From positions 2,046,001 to 2,110,000 of the forward strand of contig NC_085884.1 in NCBI RefSeq assembly GCF_035222275.1: DNA of 64,000 nt, in the 5' to 3' direction. The notes below the pieces were generated by a model. That model was not told where the DNA came from. It was given only the letters and a program-made list of their open reading frames with translations, and did not search any database. Source of the DNA: Podospora bellae-mahoneyi (Eukaryota > Ascomycota > Sordariomycetes > Sordariales > Podosporaceae). Within the stretch, counting starts at the first letter, position 1. The number at the start of each line of letters is the position of its first letter. Both the position numbers and the translations under genes were made by a program. Of the stretch, positions 22,982 to 34,004 are shown piece by piece.

Positions 22982-25900
22982 ATGGGTAAGTACGACATCA
23001 ATTGCATTCCTCTCCCTGGATACCATCGGTATAGATATCCCCCCCCTCTTCCCAATCAGCCAGCCCATTCGGGCGGTCAACCAGCCAGACAGCCAGCCAG
23101 ACACACGAAGAGACTGAACACTCTCTCCCCGCTGTTCGCCCTGTCAGCTTCCATTCTGGCCCTCCAGGTGCGCGTGCGCAAGTCGCGTCCTCGTTGAGCC
23201 TCCTCCCGAAGATGCCTGCCTCTTCCCCTCCGCTCCGTTCCCCCCTCCCCCTCATCCCATCCCCTTCCCGAGTCTTGCATATACACACCCCCAGCAAGAC
23301 ATCAGGACATATCACTGTCCATCCACACACACTGGGCGGTTCTGGGATGGACGGACTACTCCAGGCCGGAACACCTCGATCGTGGGCATTATCCCAGATG
23401 CCTCAGTGACGTGTTACTGCCGCTTGTAACCCCCAAATCTCCAGGACCTGCCCAGTCGGCGTTTTTTGGTCGATTTCCACAGGGCCAGTCTGTGGCAGTC
23501 GGGGCAGGTTGGTCCTCGAGCCTTGCTCGCTCGCTCTACTACTCACAAGGGCCCCTCGCTGCTGCAGTGTCTTGCAGTTTTCCTACCTGCACTGCCTGGT
23601 CTTCGACATACCACCCACATACACCCATCCGCCCGTACATACATACATGTACCTTCACAATCAGCCCCCCCTCTCCCCTCTCAGCCAGTCTGCATGTCTT
23701 TCCCATCCTGATCCACAATCCTCGGATTCTCTCACTACCACCCCCGCCGCCGCACCCCCCTCAAGTGCTACCTACCATTCCTTCAAATTGCCATCCCTCA
23801 ATCACTTCACTTCCTTTTCTTCTTTCCCCACCTATCACCAACCCTACCTTAGCTGGCTTCTTCCAACACCTCGTTTCTGACCGATTTCTAACCTTCTCTT
23901 TCTCTCTCTAGCTGACTCCGGTGATACCTATCGCCCTGTAAGTATCTGCCCTGATTCTTGGCCTGTGCACTCTGTTCTTCGTCGTCTCGATGAGACCGGC
24001 GGCTATCTCTTATAGCCGCAAGCTCTCGGAGGAATGGCGTGACTGGTAGTCAGACCAGACTCTCATCCCATCCACCTGGCGTCAGTCAGATATGTGGTTT
24101 GGTGTTTGCGCTTTCGAGCTCTTCGGCCTGATGAGTTTGAGACCTGTGGGTTCTTTGTGTTGAAAGTCCAATGCCATGATCACTGATGGTTAGGTGCTGG
24201 AGGATCGACACGGCGCTCCCCCGCTTTAGGCGTGCCAGAGACAAAGACATATACTGGCGAGTCGCATGACATGGTTACATACTGACATTGTGACCAGCGT
24301 GAGAGGTCGCGCTCTCCTAGACGTGGACGTTCCCGCAGTCCGAATAACGGTACCCGTCGGTCATATTCGCCCCGTGACCGCTCACGGAGTCGTCACCGGA
24401 GAAGAAGCCGTTCGCCCATGACTGGACAGGGCGCATCCGCTGGAGGATCAGGACAAGGATACAACAATAACGGAGCTCCTCATAGATCGTTCGAAGATCG
24501 TGCCATTCACCGCGAAAACGTCATGAATAACATTCGAGAGTCGTCGCAGCAGGACCGCCGCGTCTATGTCGGCAACCTGTCTTACGACGTCAAGTGGCAC
24601 CACCTCAAGGATTTTATGAGGCAGGGTGAGTGGATGGCGCTTGGGGAAGGAATGGATGGGGGAAGAGACTAACGTGACCTCTCACAGCCGGTGAGGTTCT
24701 CTATGCCGACGTATTGCTTCTTCCCAATGGAATGTCGAAGGTGGGCTTTCACAAGTGATTTTGGCTGGTTCCTTTGTGGTTCCTATTCTGTTTGGTTATT
24801 TGATGGACGGTTGGGTTGACGGGTTGGGACGCTGTCCACGACGATATTTAGGGATGCGGGTAAGTTTCTTCATGCACACCGGTCAATCCGAGAACAAAGT
24901 TCTAACCTTGTGACTGTCATAGAATTGTGGAATACGCCACTAGGGAGCAGGCTCAGAATGCCGTTGCGACGCTCAGCAATCAGAACCTAATGGGGAGACT
25001 GGTGTATGTCCGCGAGGCAAGTACCCGGACCCGGCAACGAGCGGAGCCATTCTGTGACGCTAACAATGGATAGGATCGTGAGGCCGAACCTCGCTTCGGT
25101 CCTCCTGGAGGAGGTGCCCGCGGTGGTTTCGGTGGCCCTGTTGGCCCTGGCGGTGGTGCTCCGTACGGAGGAGGATTTAACCCCGGCATGGGAGGTGGAG
25201 CTCCAGGAGGCGGGCCCCCAGGTGTTGCTCGTCAAATCTTCGTGTCCAACGTTTGTCATATCTCCCCATTCCGGTTCTTCGTTGCCAACGTGGCAATATG
25301 ATGCTGACAACCTCTGTAGCTGCCGTTCAACGTTGGTTGGCAAGACCTGAAGGATCTGTTCCGGCAGTCCGGTAAGTAACCTGATGCGACTGATGTGTGA
25401 GGAGTCTAACAAGTGCAACTGCAGCACGAACTGGTGGGGTTATTCGCGCCGATGTTCATCTCGGCCCCGACGGTCGCCCCAAGGGTTCTGGTATCGTTGT
25501 TTTCGAGTCCCCCGACGATGCGAAAAACGCTATTCAGCAATTCAACGGCTATGACTGGCAAGGTCGCGTAATTGAGGTTAGGGAGGACCGTTTCGCCAAT
25601 GCTGGTATGGGTGCTGGCGGTTATGGTGGCCGCGGTGGCTTCGGCGGTCGCGGTGGCTTCGGCGGTGGCTTCGGCGGCCGTGGAGGCTTCGGCGGTCGCG
25701 GTGGTTTCGGCGGCGGCAGTTATGGTCGTGGAGGCTATGGCGGCGGTCCTGGTGGTGGTCCTGGCGGCCCCAGCTTCGGTGGTCCTCCAGGCGGCGATGC
25801 CTCTGTCCCTCCGAACCCTTTTACTGACAATGCCACCGTCGGCACTGAGAAGAACGAGATTATCTACGTTCGCAACGTGAGTGCCCTTTTCACCCCCGAT

Positions 25901-26212
25901 GCCCATTGATGGTTTCTAACAATACCCTAGCTTCCTTGGTCTACGAGCAATGACGATCTCGTTGAGTTGTTCTCGACTATCGGCAAGGTCGAGCAGGCCG
26001 AGATCCAGTACGAGCCTAGTGGCCGCTCGCGTGGCAGCGGTGTTGTTCGCTTCGACAATGCCGACACCGCCGAAACCGCCATCAATAAGTTTCAAGGATA
26101 TCAGTACGGCGGCCGGCCTCTGGGTCTGAGCTACGTCAAGTACTTGAACCAGGGTGGTGGTGACGCCATGGACACCGACCATGGTGGATTGACTCAGGAC
26201 CAGATCATGTAA
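22982..26212 (+). CDS. GBP2: Three-RRM SR/RGG RNA-binding protein (Gbp2/Hrb1-like)
   Basis: Ten coding exons: 22982-22985, 23912-23937, 24298-24625, 24688-24740, 24852-24859, 24923-25016, 25074-25250, 25320-25371, 25425-25876 and 25931-26212 (491 aa). Gbp2 and Hrb1 are nuclear shuttling mRNA-binding proteins that couple TREX, splicing quality control and export. The N-terminus is an RS domain ([15 protein letters not shown]). RRM1 begins at [14 protein letters not shown] (about 97-170) and RRM2 at RQIFVSNLPFNVGW (about 224-300). A Gly/Arg/Phe/Tyr-rich linker spans about 312-375, and RRM3 starts at IIYVRNLPWST (about 394-470). Every junction restores conserved RRM sequence. Oddities are a 4-nt first coding exon (ATGG), a 926-nt first intron, an 8-nt internal exon and a GC-AG intron. 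Orthology to Gbp2 rather than another three-RRM protein is probable, not proven. Confidence 0.88.
24852..24859 (+). other. 8-nt coding micro-exon of the GBP2-like gene
   Basis: GGATGCGG lies between a TTTAG acceptor and a GTAAGT donor. It encodes Gly-Cys-Gly (last codon split), giving NGMSK-GCG-IVEYA, the RNP1 region of RRM1. Skipping it would shift the frame; reading through either flank gives non-RRM sequence. Confidence 0.8.
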
Positions 26213-27665
26213 ACCAAGCATGAACACTTGCTTGTGCTCGAATCGAACTCAGCCATTGGATCGTCAACAGCCACTGTCGACAAATACAGTCATCAACGTT
26301 ATTGGATGAGTCAAAGCTGCCACAAGATATCACTTCCGCTCTTCGACTCGTTTACACGATCTCGTCGCTTATTCCCGTCGACATGGGCCCAGAGCATTCA
26401 ATAGCACCTCGGTTTGACACAACATTGACGACATTCCTCACCCTCAGCAGATTGTTTGTATTGCGTTTTGTTTCTTTTTCTAATGGGGAGGTGGAGGATT
26501 CGGTAGTTTATGTCAGGAGGAATGAAAAGAGGTGGTTTACAGACTCGACTTTTTAGACTTCAACACTCGGGTCTCAGCAACGCAAAAAATTTTGGTGCGC
26601 AGTGTTTTTGCTCGAGTGGGACTGTCCGTTCTCTTGGCGCCGCGGAAAATGGAAATCGGACGGCTTTTAAACCCCTAGAATGTACAGCGAATAGCATCTG
26701 ATTATCCCGTTGATGGCGGCGTTCGAAGGAAGGGCGCCGGGCAACGATAGGCTTGTTGGTAAGGGTGTGTGTGATGCGTAGGAGCGGGCTGGCCAGCCAT
26801 GGTTCGCAGACTTGAAGAGCGTGTGGTGAGTTTGCATGTGGAAAAAGTGTAGGATCGACCGTCGTCAGAGCATGGTACTGGTGCTGTCATTGGCGCTGGC
26901 GTTTTTGGTATGCTTTGGGTCCTGGCTGATTGTGTTGGCGTTGGCGAGATGATGGATGGCCCCCAGTTCATATGGCCTGCAATACCGCAACTCTGTTCGG
27001 CCCATCCACCGTTGTTATAAAAAGGTTGTGGATCACGATATCCTTATGAAAGGAAATGGGAGTTGAAGGCATTTTGTGTTTTGGAAATTCGATACCCCCC
27101 GGCTGCGTTGGTTTTATGAATTCTTCGGTAATTGGGAGATATATCCGTTTGACGTTGTGGGCTTCATTTTAGGGGCAAAGCAAGCCCGGCATACATGGTA
27201 CCTCTGGGGACATTTTGCCGCCAATTTGAATATAAACTCATTTTTTGGAACCCGTTATTGTCCTCGTATGTATATTGGACGGGTGTTTCTGCAATTGGCT
27301 GCAGCTTGTCAACGCAGTATTTGTCACTTCGAGGACGGTTGTTAGAGGCAACCACGTTGGGCGGGAGAGCGGGGATACATCTGACAGTGTATTTTGCGAC
27401 TTTCCAAACAAATAATTTAAATCGAAGTCCACCACGGGTGGTTGGATTCAGGAATGGAATGTTTACCCCATTGTGACTAACCCATCGGGCCCGTCCATAT
27501 CCTCTTCATCAAAGAAGAGATGTGACCAGGTAATCTATATATCCCAGTTATCAAATTAAGCTGTGTAATAATCCCCAACACATGGATATCTTTATTTTTT
27601 CAGCTCTCGGCTGGCTGGCTGGCTCAGACAGATTTAGATACAGCACAATAGGGCTCACTTTTCTT
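26213..27665. other. Convergent intergenic GBP2-like / SRP14
   Basis: About 1.45 kb between convergent stops, with only short non-conserved open frames. The part after 27060 is somewhat AT-richer. It presumably holds two 3' UTRs; no gene is supported. Confidence 0.55.
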
Positions 27666-28185
27666 CTACGCCTGAGTCTTCATCTTCCTCCTCGCCTTCT
27701 CCTTGGCCTTGCGCTTGGTCCTGTCCCTCGGCTTGAGCCCGCTCATGCCCGCCTTGCAGACGTCGGCGTACCGGGCGTAGAAGGAGTCGAGGTCGTCGGG
27801 CTGGACGATGGTGGAGAGCTTGACTTTTTTGCCCTCGTTGCGGGCCTCTTTTGACTTGGAGTTGGAGGCGCGGATTAGGATTGGGGCTTGGGGGAGGGGG
27901 GTGGTGGCGAGGGTTTCTTCATGTTCTTGTTCTGATAGGGTTTCTTTTGCTGATTCGTCGTAGGAGTCTGAGGGGGTTTGTTAGGGGGGTGATGAGGTTG
28001 GGAAGGGGGGGAGGGTAACGAACAGCGTTTTTGGGTGAGGAGGATGGTGCCCTTTTGGGATTGTTTTTGGGTTGTGAAGAGGGCTGTGAGGGCGGTGAAG
28101 AACTATGGAGTGTCAGTATATGAGAGGTGAGATAAAGGGGGGGAGGAAGGGGGTTTACCTCGTCTTGGGATAGGTGTTTGCTCAT
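27666..28185 (-). CDS. SRP14: Signal recognition particle subunit SRP14
   Basis: Minus-strand exons 28185-28159, 28102-28024 and 27967-27666 (135 aa); both introns are 56 nt. SRP14 binds the Alu domain of SRP RNA and contributes to elongation arrest in the cytosol. The spliced protein reads MSKHLSQDE, then FFTALTALFTTQKQSQKGTI, then LLTQKRYSYDES. Its C-terminal half has ILIRASNSKSKEARNEGKKV, the sequence VQPDDLDSFYARYADVCKAG and a Lys/Arg-rich end (RTKRKAKEKARRKMKT), all typical of fungal SRP14. Because the exons are short, none gives a long open frame alone. The gene diverges from NOM1 with 425 bp between starts. Confidence 0.9.
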
Positions 28186-28610
28186 TTTGGGTGGTGGGTT
28201 GGGGGGGAGTGCCCTGGTGAGAGATGGTTGTGTGTTTATGAGACCCGTTCCTCTCAACACGTTCGCGAGTCAAGTGTGCGATGAATGAAAATAGAGATGT
28301 TACTTGGGGTTGTAGTGTGAGTGTGGGTGTGTGATAGCCCCGCCAGTACGTTGTCGTTGCCCGTTGATGGAGACTGGCGGGATTGCCCAGGCTGATACTG
28401 TGGGGTCCCCAAAAGTTAGCGCAGTGAAGTCAAAAGTGGGTGCGGTTTGATTTAGTGGGCCCCACTTGACATCTTAGGACGGTGCGCTGCGGTTATCGAT
28501 AAGAAAAAGTTCAGGACTTTGGGGGAGTTTCAGGAATCAACGGAAAACAGAGTGCAAAGCCGGTTAGCCCACCCACGATACTCTGAGACACCAATTTTGT
28601 TCGATAAAAG
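28186..28610. promoter_or_regulatory. Divergent promoter SRP14 / NOM1
   Basis: 425 bp between two diverging start codons, with a GTGTG-rich patch near 28315-28335. No further element is recognised. Confidence 0.55.
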
Positions 28611-31343
28611 ATGGCTCCTCGTGGACAGGGCACCATTAAGCGGCCAGCGCTGCCGCCGCATCTTCTCAAGGAACTGGGCGCATCAGATAACCATAAACGA
28701 CGAGACAATCGCACGACAGTTACGTCGAGAAAGGAGCAGCGCAAGGCGGAGCGACAGGGCAAAAGGACTGGAAGATCAGATGTGATTCGGAATTGCCAAG
28801 CGCCCGTGCCTCAGCGAAATCAGCCATCATCGTCAAAATCTCAACCCCCGAAGAAGTCTCCCGCGGCGCCTGCGAAAGCCGAACCGAAATCCGCACTGAA
28901 GAAGAATAAAAGGCCTGAGCCAGACTCTGACGAGGAGGATGAAGATGACTTTGGGGGTTTCGATGATGAAGACGATGAGCTGTCAGATGGCATCCTAAAT
29001 GAGGACTCGGACGAGGACATGGGTGATGACGGGGAGGACCACGACGACGAAGATTCGCAAGAGAACGATGAAGATGAAGATGAGGAGGAGGACGAGGAGG
29101 ACGAAGATACCCCACCACCAACAAATAAGAAGCTCTCCAAGACACTGAAGGATAAATTCGCCGAGGATGATGCCGAGATTGCAGCTTTGGAAAAGAAACT
29201 AGGGATGAAGGGCAAGAAGAAGCTACCACAGTCATTCATCGATGACGGTCTGGGTGAACTTTTGGGAGAGTTGGATGGAAATCTGGAAGATGGGGGCTCA
29301 GACAAGCGGAAGCGCAAGGCCGAGGCAGATGAGTGGCTGGCTCAGAAGAGGAGGAAGGCGGAGGCTGCTGCCGCTGCATCGACGCAGAAAAAGCGAGCAC
29401 AACCAGACTCTGACGAGAGCGAGGATGGGGATAGCGACGAGGACATGGATGATATGGATGAGGATATGGATGATTTCGGTTGTGAAGGAGATGGTTTGGA
29501 CGGTGAAGAAGACGAAGAAGGAAGCGATGAGGGTGAGGAGGACGGATTCAATGACTTTGGATCAGAGGATGAGGATATGGAAGAACCACCAGCAAAAAAG
29601 GTCCGCGAAAACCCCTATGTTGCTCCAACAACAGGGCAGACGGCAAAATATGTCCCTCCATCACTACGCAAAGCCACAGGTTCGGAATCAGAGCTGGAGG
29701 CCCGAGTTCGTCGGCAGACACAAGGCCTTGTCAACAGGATTACTGAAGCGAACCTTTTAACCATTCTCGGCGAAATTGAGAAGCTTTACAGAGACAACGC
29801 TCGACAGCACGTCACATCCGCCCTCGTTGATTTACTCCTTATTCAGGTGTGCGATCCCACAAGCTTGCCAGACACACTCCTTATTCTCTCGGCCGGCTTT
29901 GCCTCTGCAGCCTACAAGGTGTTTGGAACGGACTTTGGAGCGCAATTGATCCAGGAGGTGGTAGAGCGCTACGACAGATACTACGAGGAAGCTCAGGAGG
30001 CCGCACTTGGTGGGCCAGATGTACCGAAGCAAACATCAAACCTGACAACATTCGTCTCACAGCTGTACAACTTCCAGCTGATCGGCCCAGGCTTGATATT
30101 CGACTACATTCGTACCCTTCTGGATAACCTTTCTGAGCTGAATGCTGAACTACTGCTTCGAATTGTGCGGATGTGTGGTACTACCCTCCGCACGGACGAC
30201 CCAATGGCTCTCAAAGACATTGTCACGTTGATTCCAGGAGCCGTGGCGAAGCATGGCGAAAAGAACCTGACCGTTAGGACCAAGTTCATGATTGAGACCA
30301 TCACAGATCTCAAAAATAACAAGCTCAAGGCTGGAGCCGGTGCGTCAGCTATTGTTTCGGAGCATACCGCCAAGATGAAGAAGACACTGGGTCAGCTCAA
30401 GGCAAGGAAACTGAAGGCGACGGAACCATTGCGCATCGGGCTGCAAGATATCCGAGACGCTGACAAGACTGGAAAATGGTGGTTGGTTGGTGCCAGCTGG
30501 GCAGGCAAATCCAAGGATAAGAAGGATGCCAAAGAAAAGCCAGCCACTGAAGAGCGAGAAGATGACGACAGTGACGATGAAAGCATCGTGCTAGATGACT
30601 TTGAAGAAGGTCCCGATCTTTTGGAACTGGCCAGAGAGCAAGGCATGAACACTGAGGTCCGGCGGTCCATCTTTGTCACCATCTTGTCAGCTCTCGACGT
30701 CCAAGACGCCTATATCAGGATTCTCAAACTCCGCCTCAACAAGGAACGCCAAAGGGAGATCGCGACTGTGATCACCAAATGCGTTGGCGCTGAGAAGCAC
30801 TACAACCCTTACTACACTCTCATCGCCAGAAAGGTTTGTGAGAACATGCGTGAGGTGAAGTGGTCATTCCAGACTTGCCTCTGGAAGATGTTTGGCAGGA
30901 TGGGTGAAACTGGCTTTGTGGAAGAGGACGAGGAGCTGGAAGAGGAAGAGCTCGAGGAAGAGTTCAGCACCCAAAGGTTGATCAACACGGCCAAGATGGT
31001 GGGCTCATTGATTGCGAGTGGGCATATGAGCTTGATCGCCATTAGGCGGCTGAATCTCGCCTATCTGCAAAAAAGGACACGAAACTGGATGGAGATCATG
31101 CTCAACACGCTGCTGCTGGAGTGCCAGACAGGTGAGAAGCCTGGGGAAGAGGTTATCACGAAGGTGTTTGCGGCTGTCAACACTGCCCCTGAATTTGCTA
31201 TTCAGTTGCAGCACTTTTTGAAGAAGGTCACAAGAAAGACGGATCTGACTGCAAGCAAAAAGGAGACAAAGCTGGTGAGGGAAGGGTGCAAGATGGCAGA
31301 GGCGGCACTACAAGCCGTCGTAGCAGCCGAAGAGTTGTTGTAA
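28611..31343 (+). CDS. SGD1: Nucleolar MIF4G/MA3 protein Nom1/Sgd1
   Basis: Single exon, 910 aa. NOM1/Sgd1 is a nucleolar factor needed for 40S subunit biogenesis; the human protein also targets PP1 to the nucleolus. The N-terminal third is disordered, first basic and then with long Asp/Glu tracts (about residues 105-330). The MIF4G domain starts near residue 364 (RRQTQGLVNRITEANL) and includes LVDLLLIQVCDPTSLPD and FGAQLIQEVVERYD. A second acidic patch precedes the MA3 domain, which begins near residue 681 (VRRSIFVTILSALDVQDAY) and contains YNPYYTLIARKVCENM. The C-terminal tail has FLKKVTRKTDLTASKKETK. The ATG at 28611 is the first in frame and opens with MAPRGQGTIKRPALPPHLLK. Domain order and length match the family. 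Confidence 0.93.
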   Translation: MAPRGQGTIKRPALPPHLLKELGASDNHKRRDNRTTVTSRKEQRKAERQGKRTGRSDVIRNCQAPVPQRNQPSSSKSQPPKKSPAAPAKAEPKSALKKNKRPEPDSDEEDEDDFGGFDDEDDELSDGILNEDSDEDMGDDGEDHDDEDSQENDEDEDEEEDEEDEDTPPPTNKKLSKTLKDKFAEDDAEIAALEKKLGMKGKKKLPQSFIDDGLGELLGELDGNLEDGGSDKRKRKAEADEWLAQKRRKAEAAAAASTQKKRAQPDSDESEDGDSDEDMDDMDEDMDDFGCEGDGLDGEEDEEGSDEGEEDGFNDFGSEDEDMEEPPAKKVRENPYVAPTTGQTAKYVPPSLRKATGSESELEARVRRQTQGLVNRITEANLLTILGEIEKLYRDNARQHVTSALVDLLLIQVCDPTSLPDTLLILSAGFASAAYKVFGTDFGAQLIQEVVERYDRYYEEAQEAALGGPDVPKQTSNLTTFVSQLYNFQLIGPGLIFDYIRTLLDNLSELNAELLLRIVRMCGTTLRTDDPMALKDIVTLIPGAVAKHGEKNLTVRTKFMIETITDLKNNKLKAGAGASAIVSEHTAKMKKTLGQLKARKLKATEPLRIGLQDIRDADKTGKWWLVGASWAGKSKDKKDAKEKPATEEREDDDSDDESIVLDDFEEGPDLLELAREQGMNTEVRRSIFVTILSALDVQDAYIRILKLRLNKERQREIATVITKCVGAEKHYNPYYTLIARKVCENMREVKWSFQTCLWKMFGRMGETGFVEEDEELEEEELEEEFSTQRLINTAKMVGSLIASGHMSLIAIRRLNLAYLQKRTRNWMEIMLNTLLLECQTGEKPGEEVITKVFAAVNTAPEFAIQLQHFLKKVTRKTDLTASKKETKLVREGCKMAEAALQAVVAAEELL

Positions 31344-32200
31344 TTTTTGACCTGTTCATGAGGTGTTGAATACCAGGATAGAAAAATCAATAATGCCAAA
31401 CCAGCGGCCATCGGCCTCGGAAACACATAGGTTACCAGTGGTTACCCAGGGTATTAGTGGCTATTCTCGGGGATATTGAGATGTTTATAAGCCAAGCGAG
31501 GATCTCATTGCAACTCTGCTATCAATTCGCTCGATAAAGCTCCGGGGCAAGATGTTGTCATCGAGCATCTCCGTGCCGCTTTCGAATGTCTATGATTAAG
31601 CATTCTACATTCAGTTGGGTGACGTTGAGCCAGGTCGCTCCATGTTGATTATGAAACGCTTCGCTCCACGGCCGTCGCTTCTCGACGACAGGATATCTAG
31701 ACCCGAGCCACGATGCCGCGAAGAATGTTAGCGGTCATGTGGTTCTGCACGTCTAACGAGGGTGGCACTTGTTGCGGGATTTGGGCGGGCGGGAACTGGC
31801 GGCTTTGTGGAGGTTTTGACAACTGACAGGACGCTTCTGGGGTGGAAACCTGAAAATTAGCGTGCTCCCGGCTGGGCCAAGTCCCGCGAGAACCCTGGGG
31901 CCAATCCGATTTCCGGGCTGAGAGGGGGGCCCACGGGCCTCATGGAACCCTGGAGCCCTGGGGGGAGCAGGTGTGACCCGACGGTTGGACGGAGGTGGTG
32001 ACGGGGCGGAATAAGCTGGGGACATTTTTTCATGAATGCCGCCGCCAATTCCCAACAACTCCCATCTGCGACGCCCTGTCTAATCCCGCTTCCAGGTTGT
32101 CGCGCTCGAACAAACAACCGCCTTCACACCCTCCACGATCCAGCGCATCCTTCCTTTTTCCGTCCTTCTCCTTTGATTTCCCAAGTTAGCACAATCCAAG
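31344..32200. other. Intergenic NOM1 3' region and LPD1 promoter
   Basis: 857 bp between tandem genes with no supported gene. The last 150 bp is CT-rich (leader-like) before the ATG at 32201. Confidence 0.55.
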
Positions 32201-34004
32201 ATGCTGTCACAGAGATTACTACTCGGCCGGACCGCCGTCAGGACCGCCCTCAAGCCATCAGGGTAAGCCAGCCAGCCAGCCAGCCGCCCATGACGACACC
32301 GGTACCCTTTCTGCGCTGTTGCTGATCTCTCGCATCTGTAGCTCCCCAATTGCCCTTGCGAGCAGATGGTCCAGGACTTATGCTTCCCAGTCTGGTCAGT
32401 ATCGACACCCACAAACCCAGCAATCCCGGTATGGCCCCGAGTGGCGCTGACAAGTTGCGCAGAGGAGAAGGATCTTGTCATCATCGGTGGTGGTGTTGCT
32501 GGCTATGTTGCCGCCATCAAGGCCGGCCAGGAGGGCATGAAGGTGCGTTGGCAGACGATACACACAGCTCGGCACTGGATCATGCGGGACAACGGCTAAC
32601 ATGTACTCCCTTTCCACTCACAGGTCGCATGCATCGAGAAGCGCGGAACACTCGGCGGAACCTGCCTCAACGTCGGATGCATCCCATCAAAATCGCTCCT
32701 TAACAACTCACATCTGTACCACCAGATCCTCCACGACACAAAACACCGTGGTATCGAGGTCGGTGATGTCAAGCTCAACCTCCAACAGCTCATGAAGGCC
32801 AAGGAGACATCCGTCACTGGTCTCACCAAGGGTGTCGAGTTCCTGCTCAAGAAGAACGGTGTCGAGTATATCAAGGGTACCGGCAGCTTCCAGGATGAGC
32901 ACACCGTCAAGGTCGAGCTCAACGACGGCGGCGAGACCAGCGTCACCGGCAAGAACATCCTCATCGCCACCGGTTCCGAGGTTACCCCCTTCCCCGGCCT
33001 CACGATTGACGAGCAGACCGTCATCAGCAGCACTGGCGCCATTGCCCTCGAGAAGGTCCCCGAGAAGCTCGTCGTCATTGGTGGTGGTATCATTGGTCTC
33101 GAGATGGCCTCCGTCTGGTCTCGCCTGGGCTCCAAGGTCACCGTTGTCGAGTACCTCGACCAGATCGGCGGTCCCGGCATGGACACCGAGGTTGCCAAGG
33201 GCATCCAGAAGATCCTGAAGAAGCAGGGCATCACCTTCAAGACCGGTACCAAGGTCCTTTCCGGGGAGAAGACTGGTGATGAGGTCAAGGTTCAGACCGA
33301 GGCTGCCAAGGGTGGCAAGGAGGAGACGGTATGTTTTGGTTGTGACTTTGAAGCTGACTAGGTCGGTATGCTGACTTTGATTATAGCTCGATGCTGACGT
33401 CGTCCTTGTTGCTATTGGTCGTCGCCCCTATACCGGCGGTCTTGGCCTTGAGAACATTGGCCTCGAGCTCGATGAGCGCGGCCGTGTCATTATCGACGCC
33501 GAGTACCGCACCAAGATCCCCCACATTCGCTGCGTCGGTGACGCCACCTTCGGCCCCATGCTTGCGCACAAGGCTGAGGAGGAGGCTGTTGCTGTTGTCG
33601 AATACATCAAGAAGGGCTACGGCCACGTCAACTACGGCTGCATTCCCTCCGTCATGTATACCTTCCCCGAGGTTGCGTGGGTTGGTCAGTCTGAGCAGGA
33701 CCTCAAGAAGGCCGACATCCCTTACCGCGTCGGCACTTTCCCCTTCAGCGCCAACTCCCGTGCCAAGACCAACCTCGACACTGAGGGGTTCGTCAAGATT
33801 CTCGCCGACCCTGAGACCGACCGCCTTCTCGGCATCCACATTATCGGCCCCAACGCTGGTGAGATGATTGCTGAGGGCACTCTTGCGCTCGAGTATGGTG
33901 CTTCCAGCGAGGATATTGCGCGCACTTGCCATGCCCACCCTACTCTTTCTGAGGCCTTCAAAGAGGCTGCCATGGCCACCCACGCCAAGGCCATTCATTT
34001 CTAA
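32201..34004 (+). CDS. LPD1: Dihydrolipoamide dehydrogenase, mitochondrial (E3)
   Basis: Exons 32201-32262, 32342-32394, 32463-32542, 32624-33328 and 33387-34004 (505 aa). E3 reoxidises dihydrolipoamide in the pyruvate, 2-oxoglutarate and branched-chain dehydrogenase complexes and in glycine cleavage, using FAD and NAD+. The first 35 residues ([18 protein letters not shown]) form an arginine-rich matrix presequence spread over two exons. The FAD-binding [20 protein letters not shown] follows, then the redox disulfide in [13 protein letters not shown] (Cys79 and Cys84). The NAD-binding motif is [18 protein letters not shown], and the catalytic histidine-glutamate pair is in [11 protein letters not shown]. 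Codon use is strongly C-ending, as in highly expressed genes. Intron 1 contains a GCCA tandem repeat. Confidence 0.96.
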
